Assembly: GCA_963763135.1 (NCBI GenBank)
Contig: CAVXNJ010000004.1
Location: forward strand, 744,001 to 808,000
Source of the DNA: JANMZO01 sp963763135
Lineage (GTDB): Bacteria > Actinomycetota > Acidimicrobiia > Acidimicrobiales > JANYDT01
DNA length: 64,000 nucleotides
Reading direction: 5' to 3'
Part shown: one piece after another, positions 41,692 through 51,200 of the stretch
How the letters are laid out: each line of letters opens with the position of its first letter
Numbering within the stretch: position 1 is the stretch's first letter
Translations under genes and position numbers: made by a program
The notes under the pieces: generated by a model
Databases searched by the model: none
Told to the model about the DNA's origin: nothing
The model's input: only the letters and a program-made list of their open reading frames with translations

Positions 41692-42372
41692 ATGAACGTT
41701 GAACGACTGCGGGTGGTGCTGGCCGACGATCATCCGGTCTATCGGGACGGGCTCGCCCGGCTTCTCACCGAGATCGGCGGGTTCGACGTCGTGGCGACCG
41801 CGTCGGACGGAAAGCAGGCCGTCGAGCTCGCCGAGTCGCTTCGGCCCGATGTCATCGTGATGGACATCCGAATGCCGGAACTCGATGGTATCGAGGCAAC
41901 CCGGAAGATCATCGCCGACAACCCCGACATCGGCATCGTTGTGCTGACGATGTTCGACGACGATGAACTCGTGTTTGCGTCCCTGCGCGCCGGTGCTCGT
42001 GGCTATCTGATGAAAGACGCCCGCGACGACCAGATAGCCGACGTGATCCGCGGCGTCGCCCGCGGTGACGCAGTGTTCGGGCCCACCGCGACGAAGCATC
42101 TACTCGAACGACTCGACCGGGGCGCGGCCGTGCCCGACACGCCGGTCGCTCGCTTTCCCGGGCTGACCGCCCGAGAACACGAGGTGCTCGAACGATTGGC
42201 CCGCGGCGAACGCAACGACGAGATCGCCCGGCACCTCTTCCTCGGCGAGCGAACGGTCCGCAACTACGTGTCGAACATCTTCACCAAGCTCGGCGTCGAG
42301 AATCGCGGCGCAGGCGATCGTCACGGCGCGCCAGGCCGGTATGGGTTAGCGAGGCCCGAGGCGTTCTTGTAG
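41692..42372 (+). CDS. NarL/FixJ-family response regulator (frameshifted C-terminus)
   Basis: A receiver with D12-D13, phosphoacceptor D58 in VIVMDIRMPELDG and Lys in YLMKDARDDQ, then a LuxR HTH ending in RTVRNYVSNIFTKLGVENR. After ENR the frame gives GAGDRHGAPGRYGLARPEAFL, which is unlike the family. In the other frame the text is RAQAIVTARQAGMG and a TAG at 42347-42349, the usual ending. One extra G near AATCGCGGCGC at 42305 explains this. The apparent stop at 42372 lies in a dispersed repeat. Confidence 0.9.
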   Translation: MNVERLRVVLADDHPVYRDGLARLLTEIGGFDVVATASDGKQAVELAESLRPDVIVMDIRMPELDGIEATRKIIADNPDIGIVVLTMFDDDELVFASLRAGARGYLMKDARDDQIADVIRGVARGDAVFGPTATKHLLERLDRGAAVPDTPVARFPGLTAREHEVLERLARGERNDEIARHLFLGERTVRNYVSNIFTKLGVENRGAGDRHGAPGRYGLARPEAFL

Positions 42373-42412
42373 CCCTGGTCGCTCGTGGAGCGACTCAGCG
42401 CACAAGTACGAG
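42361..42412 (+). repeat. Dispersed hairpin element, CTTGTAG/CAGTCGCTC family, copy 4
   Basis: GCGTTCTTGTAG, a CTGGTCGCTC / GAGCGACTCAG stem and GCGCACAAGTACGA match copy 3 at 38536 base for base over most of its length. It lies just past the natural end of the response regulator. The frameshifted tail of that protein is translated from it. Confidence 0.65.
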
Positions 42413-42434
42413 CGGTGTCGGCGGCTGAGGACCC

Positions 42435-43163
42435 CTAGCGCTTGACGAGGCAGAACGGGTTTCCGTCGACGTCGGTGAACGCCGTTGCACCTTGGCAGGT
42501 CCGGTCGGGGTTGGCGAGCGTGGCGCCGAGTCCGAGGAGGTGCTGGATCACCGACGGCTCAGTGTCACCGTGCCCTGGAGCGATGTGGAAGTGGAGCCGC
42601 TCCTCACCCCACGTTGGCATCAATGGCGGCCCGCTCCAGGTGATCTTCGGACCCGTGCCGTTGGGCGCCTGGATCGCGGTTTCCTCGTCTTGATCCCATA
42701 CCAACGGCCATCCCAGCACCTTGCTCCAGAAGTGGCCGAGGGCTTGGGTGCCGTCGCAGTTGACGGCGCCCAGCCGTGGGCAGCCGGCGAGGAACCGGTT
42801 GGTCGGGTCGATGATGCAGAACTCGTTGCCTTCGGGGTCGGCCAGCACGACGTGGGAGTCGTTCGGGTCCTGACCGATGTCGACGTGCCTCCCTCCGACT
42901 GCGAGGAGTTCGACGATCGTGGTGTCCCTGTCGTCAGGCGACGACGTCGTGAGGTCGAAATGGATCCGGTTCTGACCGACCTTCTCACGTGCGCCGGGAC
43001 GGAACCGTAGGCGGAAACCAGTCGCATCTGTTGGCACAAGTTCGACCCCGCCGACCCCGCCGCCCAGCTCCGAAATGTTCCAGCGCAACGCATGCGCCCA
43101 GAACGACGCGAGTTCCCTCGGCGCTGAAGCGCTGAACACCAGACCTACGAGCGTTGCCGTCAT
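42435..43163 (-). CDS. Tandem VOC (glyoxalase-like) protein
   Basis: A 242-aa protein with two Glyoxalase_6-type halves. Half one: VGLVFSASAPRELASFWAHAL, NRIHFDLTTSSPDDRDTTIVELL, HVVLADPEGNEFCII. Half two: LGAVNCDGTQALGHFWSKVL, ERLHFHIAPGHGDTEPSVIQHLL and AFTDVDGNPFCLV. This two-module layout forms one intramolecular active cleft in the VOC fold. The single-domain protein at 36419 resembles its first half. Substrate unknown. Confidence 0.85.
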   Translation of the reverse strand: MTATLVGLVFSASAPRELASFWAHALRWNISELGGGVGGVELVPTDATGFRLRFRPGAREKVGQNRIHFDLTTSSPDDRDTTIVELLAVGGRHVDIGQDPNDSHVVLADPEGNEFCIIDPTNRFLAGCPRLGAVNCDGTQALGHFWSKVLGWPLVWDQDEETAIQAPNGTGPKITWSGPPLMPTWGEERLHFHIAPGHGDTEPSVIQHLLGLGATLANPDRTCQGATAFTDVDGNPFCLVKR

Positions 43164-43288
43164 CGGGCCATCGTGTCATGTTGCGTCGTCCGGCGACGAC
43201 TGCATTTGCCCACAAGAACGGCGATCAGCAGCGAACGCAGCGGTTTTGCCGTCGGCATCCACGCCGACGTTGTTGCTCAGGGTGGTGC

Positions 43289-44443
43289 TCAGCGCAGCGG
43301 AGGTCGGGCGCGCTCATGACCCAGGAGGTCAAAGGCCAGCGCAACGGCTTCACCGCGCGAACCGACACCGAGTTTTCGGTACGAATTCTCGAGGTGCTTC
43401 TTCACGGTTGCCTCGGCGATACCGAGTTTCATGGCGATTTTCACATTCGTAAGACCCTGGGCCACAAGACGCATCACCGCCTCTTCGCGCTCGCTCAGCC
43501 CAAGTGATTGCAGGCCGCCAGTTGCGGCGTCGTGGTCTTTCGACTCCACGAGGACCAACGACTCGTTGCGGGTTCCGGGCACGAAGCGCATGACGAGCTG
43601 TCGGCCGTCGCGTTCGGCGGTCATAGGTCGTACCAGTTCGAGCCGCGGCTCTCGGGAATCGAACGAGACGGCGGCGCGTTGGGCATTGAGCCACCGCTCC
43701 ACGCGTGCCGGTAGTGCGCTCGACGCGCTTGGCCGACCGAAGTACCGGTACAGCAGAACGCTCGCCCCCGGCGACACGTCGACGGGCTCATCGTGGTCGA
43801 GCAGTATCACCCACACCCCTTCGAGTTGCAGCACGGTGCCGGCGGCATCAACCATGGCCCGAACCCGATCGGCATCAATCAACTGTTGGTACGCCTGTGC
43901 GAAATGCGGCCGTACGACATTAAGGATGGCCCGGTCGTGTTCGTCGAACGGATCATCCAGATCGCATCGGCTTATCGCCAGCCCGATGACACGGGGAAGC
44001 ACAGCTGGGAGGGTTATCGATACCTGGTGTTCCACGCCGAGCGGGCTGTAGAACTCCCGGTACAACGCTGAGTCATGAAACTGCTCAGTCGTCCAGAAAT
44101 CGGCGATGGTCCGGGCTGAACCATCGCCGGTTTCTGTGACGTAGCTGATCAAGGGATGCGACGCCGCCAGCCGTCCCAGAACACCCGGTTCAACGTTCAT
44201 CGGAAAGTCGATCGGCTGCCACACCGCTGCGGCGAACTCCCGACTTGGATCGACCTCGTTCATGGACCGTACGTCTGAACGGACCAGTTCCCCGACCACT
44301 TCCAATGCCCGATCACGGAACCCCGCCGCCGACGCGGAGTCGTGCACGCTCCGAACCGCATCAAGGGTCTTGGAAAGATCCGCCCGGCTGAGATGCGCTT
44401 GCATACCACGCGACAGTAGATCGTTGCTCGACTCCGCTCGCAA
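43289..44443 (-). CDS. LuxR-family transcriptional regulator
   Basis: A 384-aa regulator. Only the C-terminal HTH is recognisable (residues ~318-375): LGLSEREEAVMRLVAQGLTN, VKIAMKLGIAEATVKKHLEN and SYRKLGVGSRGEAVALA. The long N-terminal part has a mixed alpha/beta character (GAF-like possibility, with FDEHDRAILNVVRPHFAQAY) and probably holds the sensor domain. It sits 38 bp downstream of the UvrA-like gene on the same strand, so joint transcription is possible. No receiver Asp pattern is seen. Confidence 0.85.
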   Translation of the reverse strand: MRAESSNDLLSRGMQAHLSRADLSKTLDAVRSVHDSASAAGFRDRALEVVGELVRSDVRSMNEVDPSREFAAAVWQPIDFPMNVEPGVLGRLAASHPLISYVTETGDGSARTIADFWTTEQFHDSALYREFYSPLGVEHQVSITLPAVLPRVIGLAISRCDLDDPFDEHDRAILNVVRPHFAQAYQQLIDADRVRAMVDAAGTVLQLEGVWVILLDHDEPVDVSPGASVLLYRYFGRPSASSALPARVERWLNAQRAAVSFDSREPRLELVRPMTAERDGRQLVMRFVPGTRNESLVLVESKDHDAATGGLQSLGLSEREEAVMRLVAQGLTNVKIAMKLGIAEATVKKHLENSYRKLGVGSRGEAVALAFDLLGHERARPPLR

Positions 44444-44481
44444 GCCGGATTCGTGTGTGCGCCTGGCCTCGCGACGGCTCC

Positions 44482-46893
44482 TTACCGGCCTATGTAGTTC
44501 GCCAGGTGCTGGCCGGTCAGCGTCGACCGGTCGGCGACGAGATCGGCCGGAGTGCCTTCGAAGACGATGTTTCCACCGTCGTGTCCGGCGCCCGGGCCCA
44601 GGTCGATGATCCAGTCGGCGTGGGCCATTACGGCCTGGTGATGTTCGATCACGATGACCGACTTGCCGGAATCAACGAGTCGATCAAGCAGCCCGAGGAG
44701 CTGTTCGACGTCGGCCAGGTGAAGACCCGTAGTCGGCTCGTCGAGCACGTAGACGCCGCCCTTCTCGGCCATGTGCGTCGCGAGTTTGAGCCGTTGCCGC
44801 TCGCCTCCCGACAGCGTGGTCAGTGGCTGGCCGAGGCTGATGTAGCCGAGGCCGACGTCGGCGAGTCGATCGAGGATCGCGTGCGCCGCGGGAATGTGCG
44901 CGTCGCCCTTCCCGAAGAACCCTTCCGCTTCGGTGACTGACATGGCAAGGACCTCGCTGATGTCGCGTCCGCCGAGCTTGTATTTCAATACGGATGCGTC
45001 GTAGCGCTTACCTTCGCAGTCTTCACAGGTGCTGGCCACGCCGGCCATCATGGCCAGATCGGTGTAGATCACGCCCGCACCGTTGCACGTTGGGCATGCG
45101 CCCTCGGAGTTCGCGCTGAACAGCGCCGGCTTTACCCCGTTGGCTTTGGCGAACGCCTTGCGGATCGGTTCCAGCAGGTCGGTGTAGGTGGCGGGGTTGC
45201 TCCGGCGCGAGCCTTTGATTGCGCCCTGGTCGACCGATACCACGCCGTCGCGACCCGACACCGAGCCGTGAATGAGCGAGCTCTTGCCGGAACCCGCCAC
45301 GCCGGTGACGACGACCAGTACGCCGAGAGGAATGTCGACGTTTACGTCGTTGAGGTTGTTCGCGTTGGCGCCGCGGATCTTCAGAGCACCCGATGGTATG
45401 CGCACTGACGGTTTCAATTTCGCGCGGTCGTCGAGGTGGCGGCCGGTCAGGGTGTCGGCCGAGCGGAGTTCTTCGACGGTACCCTCGAACACGACCTCGC
45501 CGCCGGCCTTGCCCGCACCGGGACCGAGGTCGACCACGTGATCGGCGATCTCGATGGCTTCGGGTTTGTGCTCGACCACGAGGACGGTGTTGCCCTTGTC
45601 TCGTAGCTGCAGCAGAAGTCTGTTCATCCTCGCGATGTCGTGGGGATGCAGGCCGACGGTCGGTTCGTCGAAGACGTAGGTAACGTCGGTCAACGACGAC
45701 CCGAGGTGACGGATCATCTTCGTGCGTTGCGCTTCGCCGCCTGACAGTGTGCCCGACGAACGGTCGAGGCTGAGGTAGCCCAGACCGATCTCGACAAACG
45801 AGTCGAGCGAGTGACGGAGCTTGCCGAGCAGCGGCGCGACCGACGGTTCGTTGAGCCCACTGACCCACGTGGCCAGGTCGCTGATCTGCATCTTGCAGGC
45901 GTCGGCGATGCTGATGCCGTTGATCTTCGACGATCGAGCCGCCGCGGTGAGCCGGGTGCCCTCGCACTCGGGGCAGACGGTGAACGTGATAACACGCTCC
46001 ACGAACGCCCGGATGTGGGGCTGCATGGCCTCGACATCCTTCGAGAGCATCGACTTCTGAATCTTCGGGATCACGCCTTCGTACGTGAGGTTGATGCCGT
46101 CGACCTTGATCTTCGTGGGTTCCTTGTAGAGAAGATCGTTGAGTTCCTTCTTCGTGAACTTCTTGATGGGCTTGTCGGGATCGAAGTAGCCGCAGCCGCT
46201 GAAGATGCGCCCGTACCAGCCGTCCATGCTGTAGCCGGGAATAGTAAGCGCGCCTTCATTCAGCGACTTCGAATCGTCGTAGAGCTGTGTCAGATCGAAG
46301 TCGGACACGTTGCCCATGCCCTCACACCGCGGGCACATGCCACCGGTGATGGAGAAGCTTCGCTTCACTGCGGTTTTGCCGGCGCCCTTGTCGACCGTGA
46401 TCGCCCCGGCCCCGTGGGCCGATGCAACGTTGAACGAGTACGCCTGCGCCGAACCGATGTGGGGCTGACCGAGTCGACTGAACAGGATGCGCAACATCGC
46501 GTTGGCATCGGTGGCGGTACCGACGGTGGAACGGGTGTTGGCGCCCATGCGTTCCTGGTCGACAATGATCGCGGTCGTGAGGCCGTCGAGCACATCGACA
46601 TCTGGCCGCGCCAGCGTGGGCATGAACCCCTGCACGAACGCACTGTACGTCTCGTTGATCATCCGCTGTGACTCGGCCGCGATCGTGCCGAACACGAGCG
46701 AGCTCTTACCCGAACCCGACACGCCCGTGAAGACGGTCAGGCGTCGCTTCGGGATCTCGACGCTGATGTCTTTCAGGTTGTTCACCCGAGCACCCTGAAC
46801 CCGGATCATGTCGTGGCTGTCAGCGACGTGTGGCGCGCCCACTCCGGCGTGAGCCGTTGTGTTCGGGGTCGAAGTCTTCGTTGCCTTGGTCAT
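44482..46893 (-). CDS. Short UvrA-like ABC ATPase (drug/DNA-damage tolerance type)
   Basis: An 803-aa protein, shorter than the ~950-aa excinuclease UvrA. It has two nucleotide-binding halves: Walker A FTGVSGSGKSSLVFGT and VTGVAGSGKSSLIHGS, signatures TLSGGEAQRTKMIRHL and TLSGGERQRLKLATHM, and zinc-binding clusters (CPRCEGMG, CPECEGTR, CPTCNGAG...CEDCEGKR). The region corresponding to the UvrB-binding domain is missing. Such proteins resemble DrrC/UvrA-like self-resistance ATPases of actinobacteria. It is not the housekeeping repair gene on its own evidence. Neighbours include a LuxR regulator and VOC proteins. Confidence 0.9.
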   Translation of the reverse strand: MTKATKTSTPNTTAHAGVGAPHVADSHDMIRVQGARVNNLKDISVEIPKRRLTVFTGVSGSGKSSLVFGTIAAESQRMINETYSAFVQGFMPTLARPDVDVLDGLTTAIIVDQERMGANTRSTVGTATDANAMLRILFSRLGQPHIGSAQAYSFNVASAHGAGAITVDKGAGKTAVKRSFSITGGMCPRCEGMGNVSDFDLTQLYDDSKSLNEGALTIPGYSMDGWYGRIFSGCGYFDPDKPIKKFTKKELNDLLYKEPTKIKVDGINLTYEGVIPKIQKSMLSKDVEAMQPHIRAFVERVITFTVCPECEGTRLTAAARSSKINGISIADACKMQISDLATWVSGLNEPSVAPLLGKLRHSLDSFVEIGLGYLSLDRSSGTLSGGEAQRTKMIRHLGSSLTDVTYVFDEPTVGLHPHDIARMNRLLLQLRDKGNTVLVVEHKPEAIEIADHVVDLGPGAGKAGGEVVFEGTVEELRSADTLTGRHLDDRAKLKPSVRIPSGALKIRGANANNLNDVNVDIPLGVLVVVTGVAGSGKSSLIHGSVSGRDGVVSVDQGAIKGSRRSNPATYTDLLEPIRKAFAKANGVKPALFSANSEGACPTCNGAGVIYTDLAMMAGVASTCEDCEGKRYDASVLKYKLGGRDISEVLAMSVTEAEGFFGKGDAHIPAAHAILDRLADVGLGYISLGQPLTTLSGGERQRLKLATHMAEKGGVYVLDEPTTGLHLADVEQLLGLLDRLVDSGKSVIVIEHHQAVMAHADWIIDLGPGAGHDGGNIVFEGTPADLVADRSTLTGQHLANYIGR

Positions 46894-47014
46894 CGTGTCT
46901 CCATGGTGTTGCGCAGAACGCGCAGGTTGATCAGATTGCCGGGTGTCCGCTGCGCTTGCGGGGCTCGATTAAACCACCCCGGTATGACAAGGTGAGCCGA
47001 TTGTCCACGTTTCT

Positions 47015-47054
47015 CCAGGTTTGGCCAGGTTTGACCTGGTTTGACCCGATTTGG
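47015..47054. repeat. Four 10-bp tandem repeats (CCAGGTTTGG type)
   Basis: CCAGGTTTGG, CCAGGTTTGA, CCTGGTTTGA, CCCGATTTGG follow each other without gaps, upstream of the UvrA-like gene and downstream of a VOC gene. The 10-bp period is close to one helical turn; it may be a protein-binding site for control of the UvrA-like gene. Confidence 0.6.
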
Positions 47055-47087
47055 CGAGGATGCCCGGCGGCAGGAGCCCGTTCGTTG

Positions 47088-47486
47088 TCACGCCTGGGCG
47101 ATACGCACAAGGTTGCCCGACGGATCGCGGAACGCGCAGTCACGTGCGCCCCAGGGTTGCGAGACCGGCTCCTGGAGGACCTCGGCACCGGAAGTCCGGA
47201 CCTTTTCGAACGTGGCGTCGAGGTCGTCGGTCGAGAAGATCGCAGCCTGGATCGAACCTTTCGTGACGAGGGCGAGCAACGCATCACCCTCGGCCTGGGA
47301 GCGTCCGCCGTGAGGCTGGAACAACACGATGCCGACGTTTTGGCCGGGGGCGCCGACCGTGACCCAGCGGAAGCCGTCGGAGGCGACGTCGGCGCGCACT
47401 TCAAGGCCGAGAGCGTCACGGTAGAAACCCAGCGCAGCATCTGGATCGTGGACGGGAACGAATACGGTTGAAACGGTGATTGTCAT
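47088..47486 (-). CDS. VOC-family (glyoxalase-like) protein next to an AraC regulator
   Basis: A 132-aa VOC protein: VSTVFVPVHDPDAALGFYRDALGLEVRAD at the start, VGIVLFQPHGGR in the middle and DCAFRDPSGNLVRIAQ at the end, with the canonical final Asp-Pro-Gly-Asn-strand. Its start lies 70 bp after the stop of the AraC-type gene on the same strand. The two form the AraC/VOC pair common in actinobacteria, in which the regulator probably controls it. Confidence 0.88.
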   Translation of the reverse strand: MTITVSTVFVPVHDPDAALGFYRDALGLEVRADVASDGFRWVTVGAPGQNVGIVLFQPHGGRSQAEGDALLALVTKGSIQAAIFSTDDLDATFEKVRTSGAEVLQEPVSQPWGARDCAFRDPSGNLVRIAQA

Positions 47487-47555
47487 GCGGTCAACCGTAT
47501 AAGGACAGCCTCGAGGAACGCTTCTTCGATCCTGCTCGATTGTCGCTTCGGTCGA

Positions 47556-47966
47556 TCAGTTCGGCGTCGGGTTCCGTTGGGGCCGCGTCGCGAACTTGGC
47601 GACGCAGGACGGCACCGTCTGCAGATCGCGGTGGTCGCGTTCTCGATATTGCGACGGCGGCACGCCAACAATTTCGGTGAAGCGCGAACTGAACGAACCA
47701 AGCGACGTACAACCGACAGTGACGCACGCTTCGGAAACCGACACGCCTTGGCGGAGCAGCGCCTTGGCCCGTTCGATGCGGCGGGTCATAAGGTATGTGT
47801 ACGGAGTTTCTCCGTAGGCGGCACGAAAGCGACGCGAGAAGTGCGCAGGCGACATCAATGCGGCACACGCTATCGCGGGCACATCGAGAGGATCGGCATA
47901 GTTGCGGTCGATGAGGTCACGGGCCCGACGCAGGTGGACCAGTTCCGCAATCTCCTCCGGGGTCAT
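47556..47966 (-). CDS. AraC-family transcriptional regulator (DNA-binding part only)
   Basis: A 136-aa protein. Two HTH motifs are intact: RDLIDRNYADPLDVPAIACAALMSPAHFSRRFRAAYGETPYTYLMTRRI is the N-terminal HTH region (first helix-turn-helix near DVPAIACAA) and SVSEACVTVGCTSLGSFSSRFTEIVGVPPSQYR the second. No ligand-binding domain precedes them. The ATG at 47966 is chosen; the upstream in-frame 87 codons lack protein-like character. It precedes the VOC gene on the same strand. Confidence 0.88.
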   Translation of the reverse strand: MTPEEIAELVHLRRARDLIDRNYADPLDVPAIACAALMSPAHFSRRFRAAYGETPYTYLMTRRIERAKALLRQGVSVSEACVTVGCTSLGSFSSRFTEIVGVPPSQYRERDHRDLQTVPSCVAKFATRPQRNPTPN

Positions 47967-48295
47967 ACCTTCCACCGTACCCCGGTCGGCAGCGTCGAAA
48001 GTGCGCGTTGAATGGCTCAGGGATCGACCGGGGCAGAGTCGGCGGGAAACCGATGACAGCGCTCGGCGTGATCGTGCATCGGGCATGACCCATCCTTGAG
48101 CCGGTGGGCCGAAGGACTGTTTCCGAGTCGCAAATTCAAGTCGACCGTCCCGATTGCTCCCACTCGCGAAAGGAACTGCCGACCAGGCCGTCGGGACCCA
48201 CGGTCCTTGGATATCCGGCATCGACACTGAAGGCTCAAGTCACACACCGGCCATTCGTCGCCAGGTGTCGCCCTACGTCAAGGAAGTGGTGTCGT
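47967..48295. other. Gap between divergent genes with no recognised feature except a ribosome site
   Basis: No convincing reading frame or strong hairpin was seen in this 329-bp stretch. AAGGAAG at 48280-48286 is the Shine-Dalgarno of the crystallin/SGNH gene starting at 48296. Promoters for both divergent genes must lie here but cannot be pinned down by eye. Confidence 0.5.
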
Positions 48296-51200
48296 ATGCG
48301 AACGCGGTCGTCCCTGGTTACCCGTCGGTTTGCCGGTTTAGCGGGTGTTGTCGCCCTCGTAATGGCTGGAGCGACTTCAGTCGGTGCACAAGGCGGGGGC
48401 GCGGATCCTGGGCCAACGGACGTCGTCGCCTTTGAAGCAGCGGGCTTTGCGGAGCCCCATCAGAGCTGGAGCGCGCCTGCCGACGTCGCACGACTAACCG
48501 GCAGTTTCCGCGCGGTTCGGGCCGGAACTGGGACAACACGATTTCCGGTTTCAAAGTTGGCAGCGGGGTCCGTGTCCTCGTGTTTGAAACCTCGGGATTT
48601 ACCGGCCGATGCGCATCGTTCGGCCCCGGCAGCTATCCCGATCTGTCGAAGGAACGGGCCGGCATGCCCGGAGCGTCAGGGAACTGGAACAACAAGATCT
48701 CGTCGCTTCGGGTCGTCGACCTTGGTTCGGCGCTGTCGTGCACGGACCAAACGGCGCTGAATCCGGCGCCGAACGAGGTCATCGCGTTTGACAGTCTCAA
48801 CTACGCGGAGCCGCACCAGACCTGGACGGGTCCGATCGATGTGCCACAGCTGTCGACCGTGCCGCGTGCCTCTGGCCGAAGCTGGGACAACGTCATTTCC
48901 GCGTTCAAGGTGGGATCCGGGGTGCGGGTCCTCGTCTACGAGAAGCCGAATTACACGAGCTACTGCACGGTCTTCAGCGGCGGGTCCATTCCGGATCTCT
49001 CGGTGGAAAGGGCGGGTTTACCTTCGTCGTCCAACAACTGGACCAACAAGATCTCCTCACTGCGGATCGTGATCAGCACGTCGGCGACCTGCGCGAATCC
49101 CAGTGGCACTGGGACAGGCACCGGCACCGGCACCGGTACGGGAACAGGGACTGGCACTGGCACGGGTACTGGCACGGTACGGGCACTGGCACTGGCACTG
49201 GCACCGGTACGGGATCAGGCGGGACGGGTTCCGATGGCGACACCCGACCGACTGCGGCCGTCGCGCTCGGCGACAGTTTCATCTCCGGTGAAGGCGGTCG
49301 CTGGCAGGGTAACTTCTCGACCGACCCGGTTGCCGTCGTCGGCGACGTTGGAGGAACCGATCGGACCGTTGGCGGACATCAGGTGTATGCCGATCCGCCC
49401 AACACGATCTGTCACCGCTCCGACACCTCCGAGATCCAATCAGCGAACCTCGCCGTCGACGTGCGGGTGAACCTGGCGTGTTCCGGAGCCAAGACCGAGA
49501 ACATCCGCTCGGTTCCCCAGAGTTCGGGTCCCGGCTCCGTGGCAACCCAGTTGGATCAACTTCGTGTGACCGCCGACCAGTACAACATCCGGCTGATCGT
49601 GCTCTCGATCGGTGGCAACGACCTGTCCTTCGCCGACATCATCAAAGACTGTGCGAAGGGCTACGTGTTGAGTTCCCGGCTGGCGCCCGATACGTGCAAC
49701 GGTGACCGCAACATCGAGGTGACCGGCCGGATGAGCACGGCTATGACGGCTGTCCGACTCACCATCGAAGAAGTTCAACGGGTGATGTCCGAGAAGGGCA
49801 AGGCGCCCGGGACCTACCGGTTCGTGCTCCAGAGCTATCCGTCGCCGCTCCCACGTGGCCGCGACTTCGCCATTCCCGAAGTGTCGGGCCTTGATCCGAC
49901 ACTCGGGCTGCTCATCAACCCACTGTTCGTACTGGCGACCGAATATCCACCACGTGTTACACCCGGCCGCTGTCCGGTTTGGGACGCGGATGCGACATGG
50001 GCCCGTGACACCCTCGTTCCGATGCTGTCCGACAATCTTCGGGCGGTATCGCTGCGGACGGGCGTCGAGTTCCTCGACCTTCGCGATCTGTTCGAGGGAC
50101 ACGAGGTATGCCGGACCGGAACCACACGTAGCCCGAATCCCGCGACGGCCGAGTGGGCTCGGTTCATCGCCGCCTTCGAACCGGTCCTGAACCCGCTCGC
50201 CCCACCTCAGGGGGCACAGGAAGAATCGATGCATCCGAATGCGCTCGGCGAGCAGGCCATCGGTCGCTGCCTCACCTTGGTCTACGCCCAGGAGGCCGGC
50301 GGACGTTACGCCTGCCACGGCACCGCGGGGCAAGGCCCGGACAGTGTCACCCTCACAACGTCGACATGCCAAAGTCCGGCGTCCTCCCAGGTTTGCCTCT
50401 TCACCCAGTCGAGTTACGGCGGTGATTCGATCAGCGTGAACCCCACGAACGAGATTCGGAACCTGTCGGCCATCGCTCGCTCGACAGGTGGCAGTTGGGA
50501 CAACCAGCTGTCATCGATGCTTCTCGGCGCCGGTACCCGGGTCATCGCGTTCGAACAGGCCGAGTTCAAGGGAACGTGCATCACGTTTGCTGCAGGTGAC
50601 GTCGGTGGGACCAGCGGCGGGCAGTACCAGGACCTCACCTCGTTCGAGATGAACGACAAGATCTCGTCGCTGATGGTCGTCGATGGCGCGAGCGGCCGAA
50701 GCTGCGCCGACGTGACGGGCATGACGCCCAACGATGACCAGGCCTTCTTCTTCGACAAGGTCAACTTCGGACCCCAGGTGTTGCAGTTCCCGTACCGGGC
50801 CGAGATTCGCGACCTTTCGCAATGGCACGTCACCGGCTCCGGCACCTGGAACGACGTGATCTCGTCGGCCAAACTCGGGCGGAACGTGCGGGTTCTCGCG
50901 TTCGAAGGTGTGAACTACGGAGGTCGGTGTCTCACGCTCGCCGGCTCGCAGGTCGGCGGCGCCACCGGCGGTCAATACGACACGCTGGTCGGACAGTTGA
51001 CCGGGGTCGGTTCGAGCACGTGGAACGACGCCATTTCGTCGCTCAAGGTCGTTGACGGTCGCACCGGGCAGACGTGCGCCAATCAGGCGATCGAAGCTCC
51101 TGCTTCCAGCCAGGTGTTCCTGTACGAGAACGGCGGCTACGGGGGAGAGTCACTCGGATTCACCGTCGGGTCGGAGGTGTCGGACCTCACGAAATGGTTG

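Noticed and set aside
43173..43222. Possible fifth copy of the CTTGTAG hairpin family upstream of the tandem VOC gene
   Set aside because: Only a GTTCTTGTGGGC-like flank and a different GTCGTC/GACGAC stem remain, so similarity is too weak to call.
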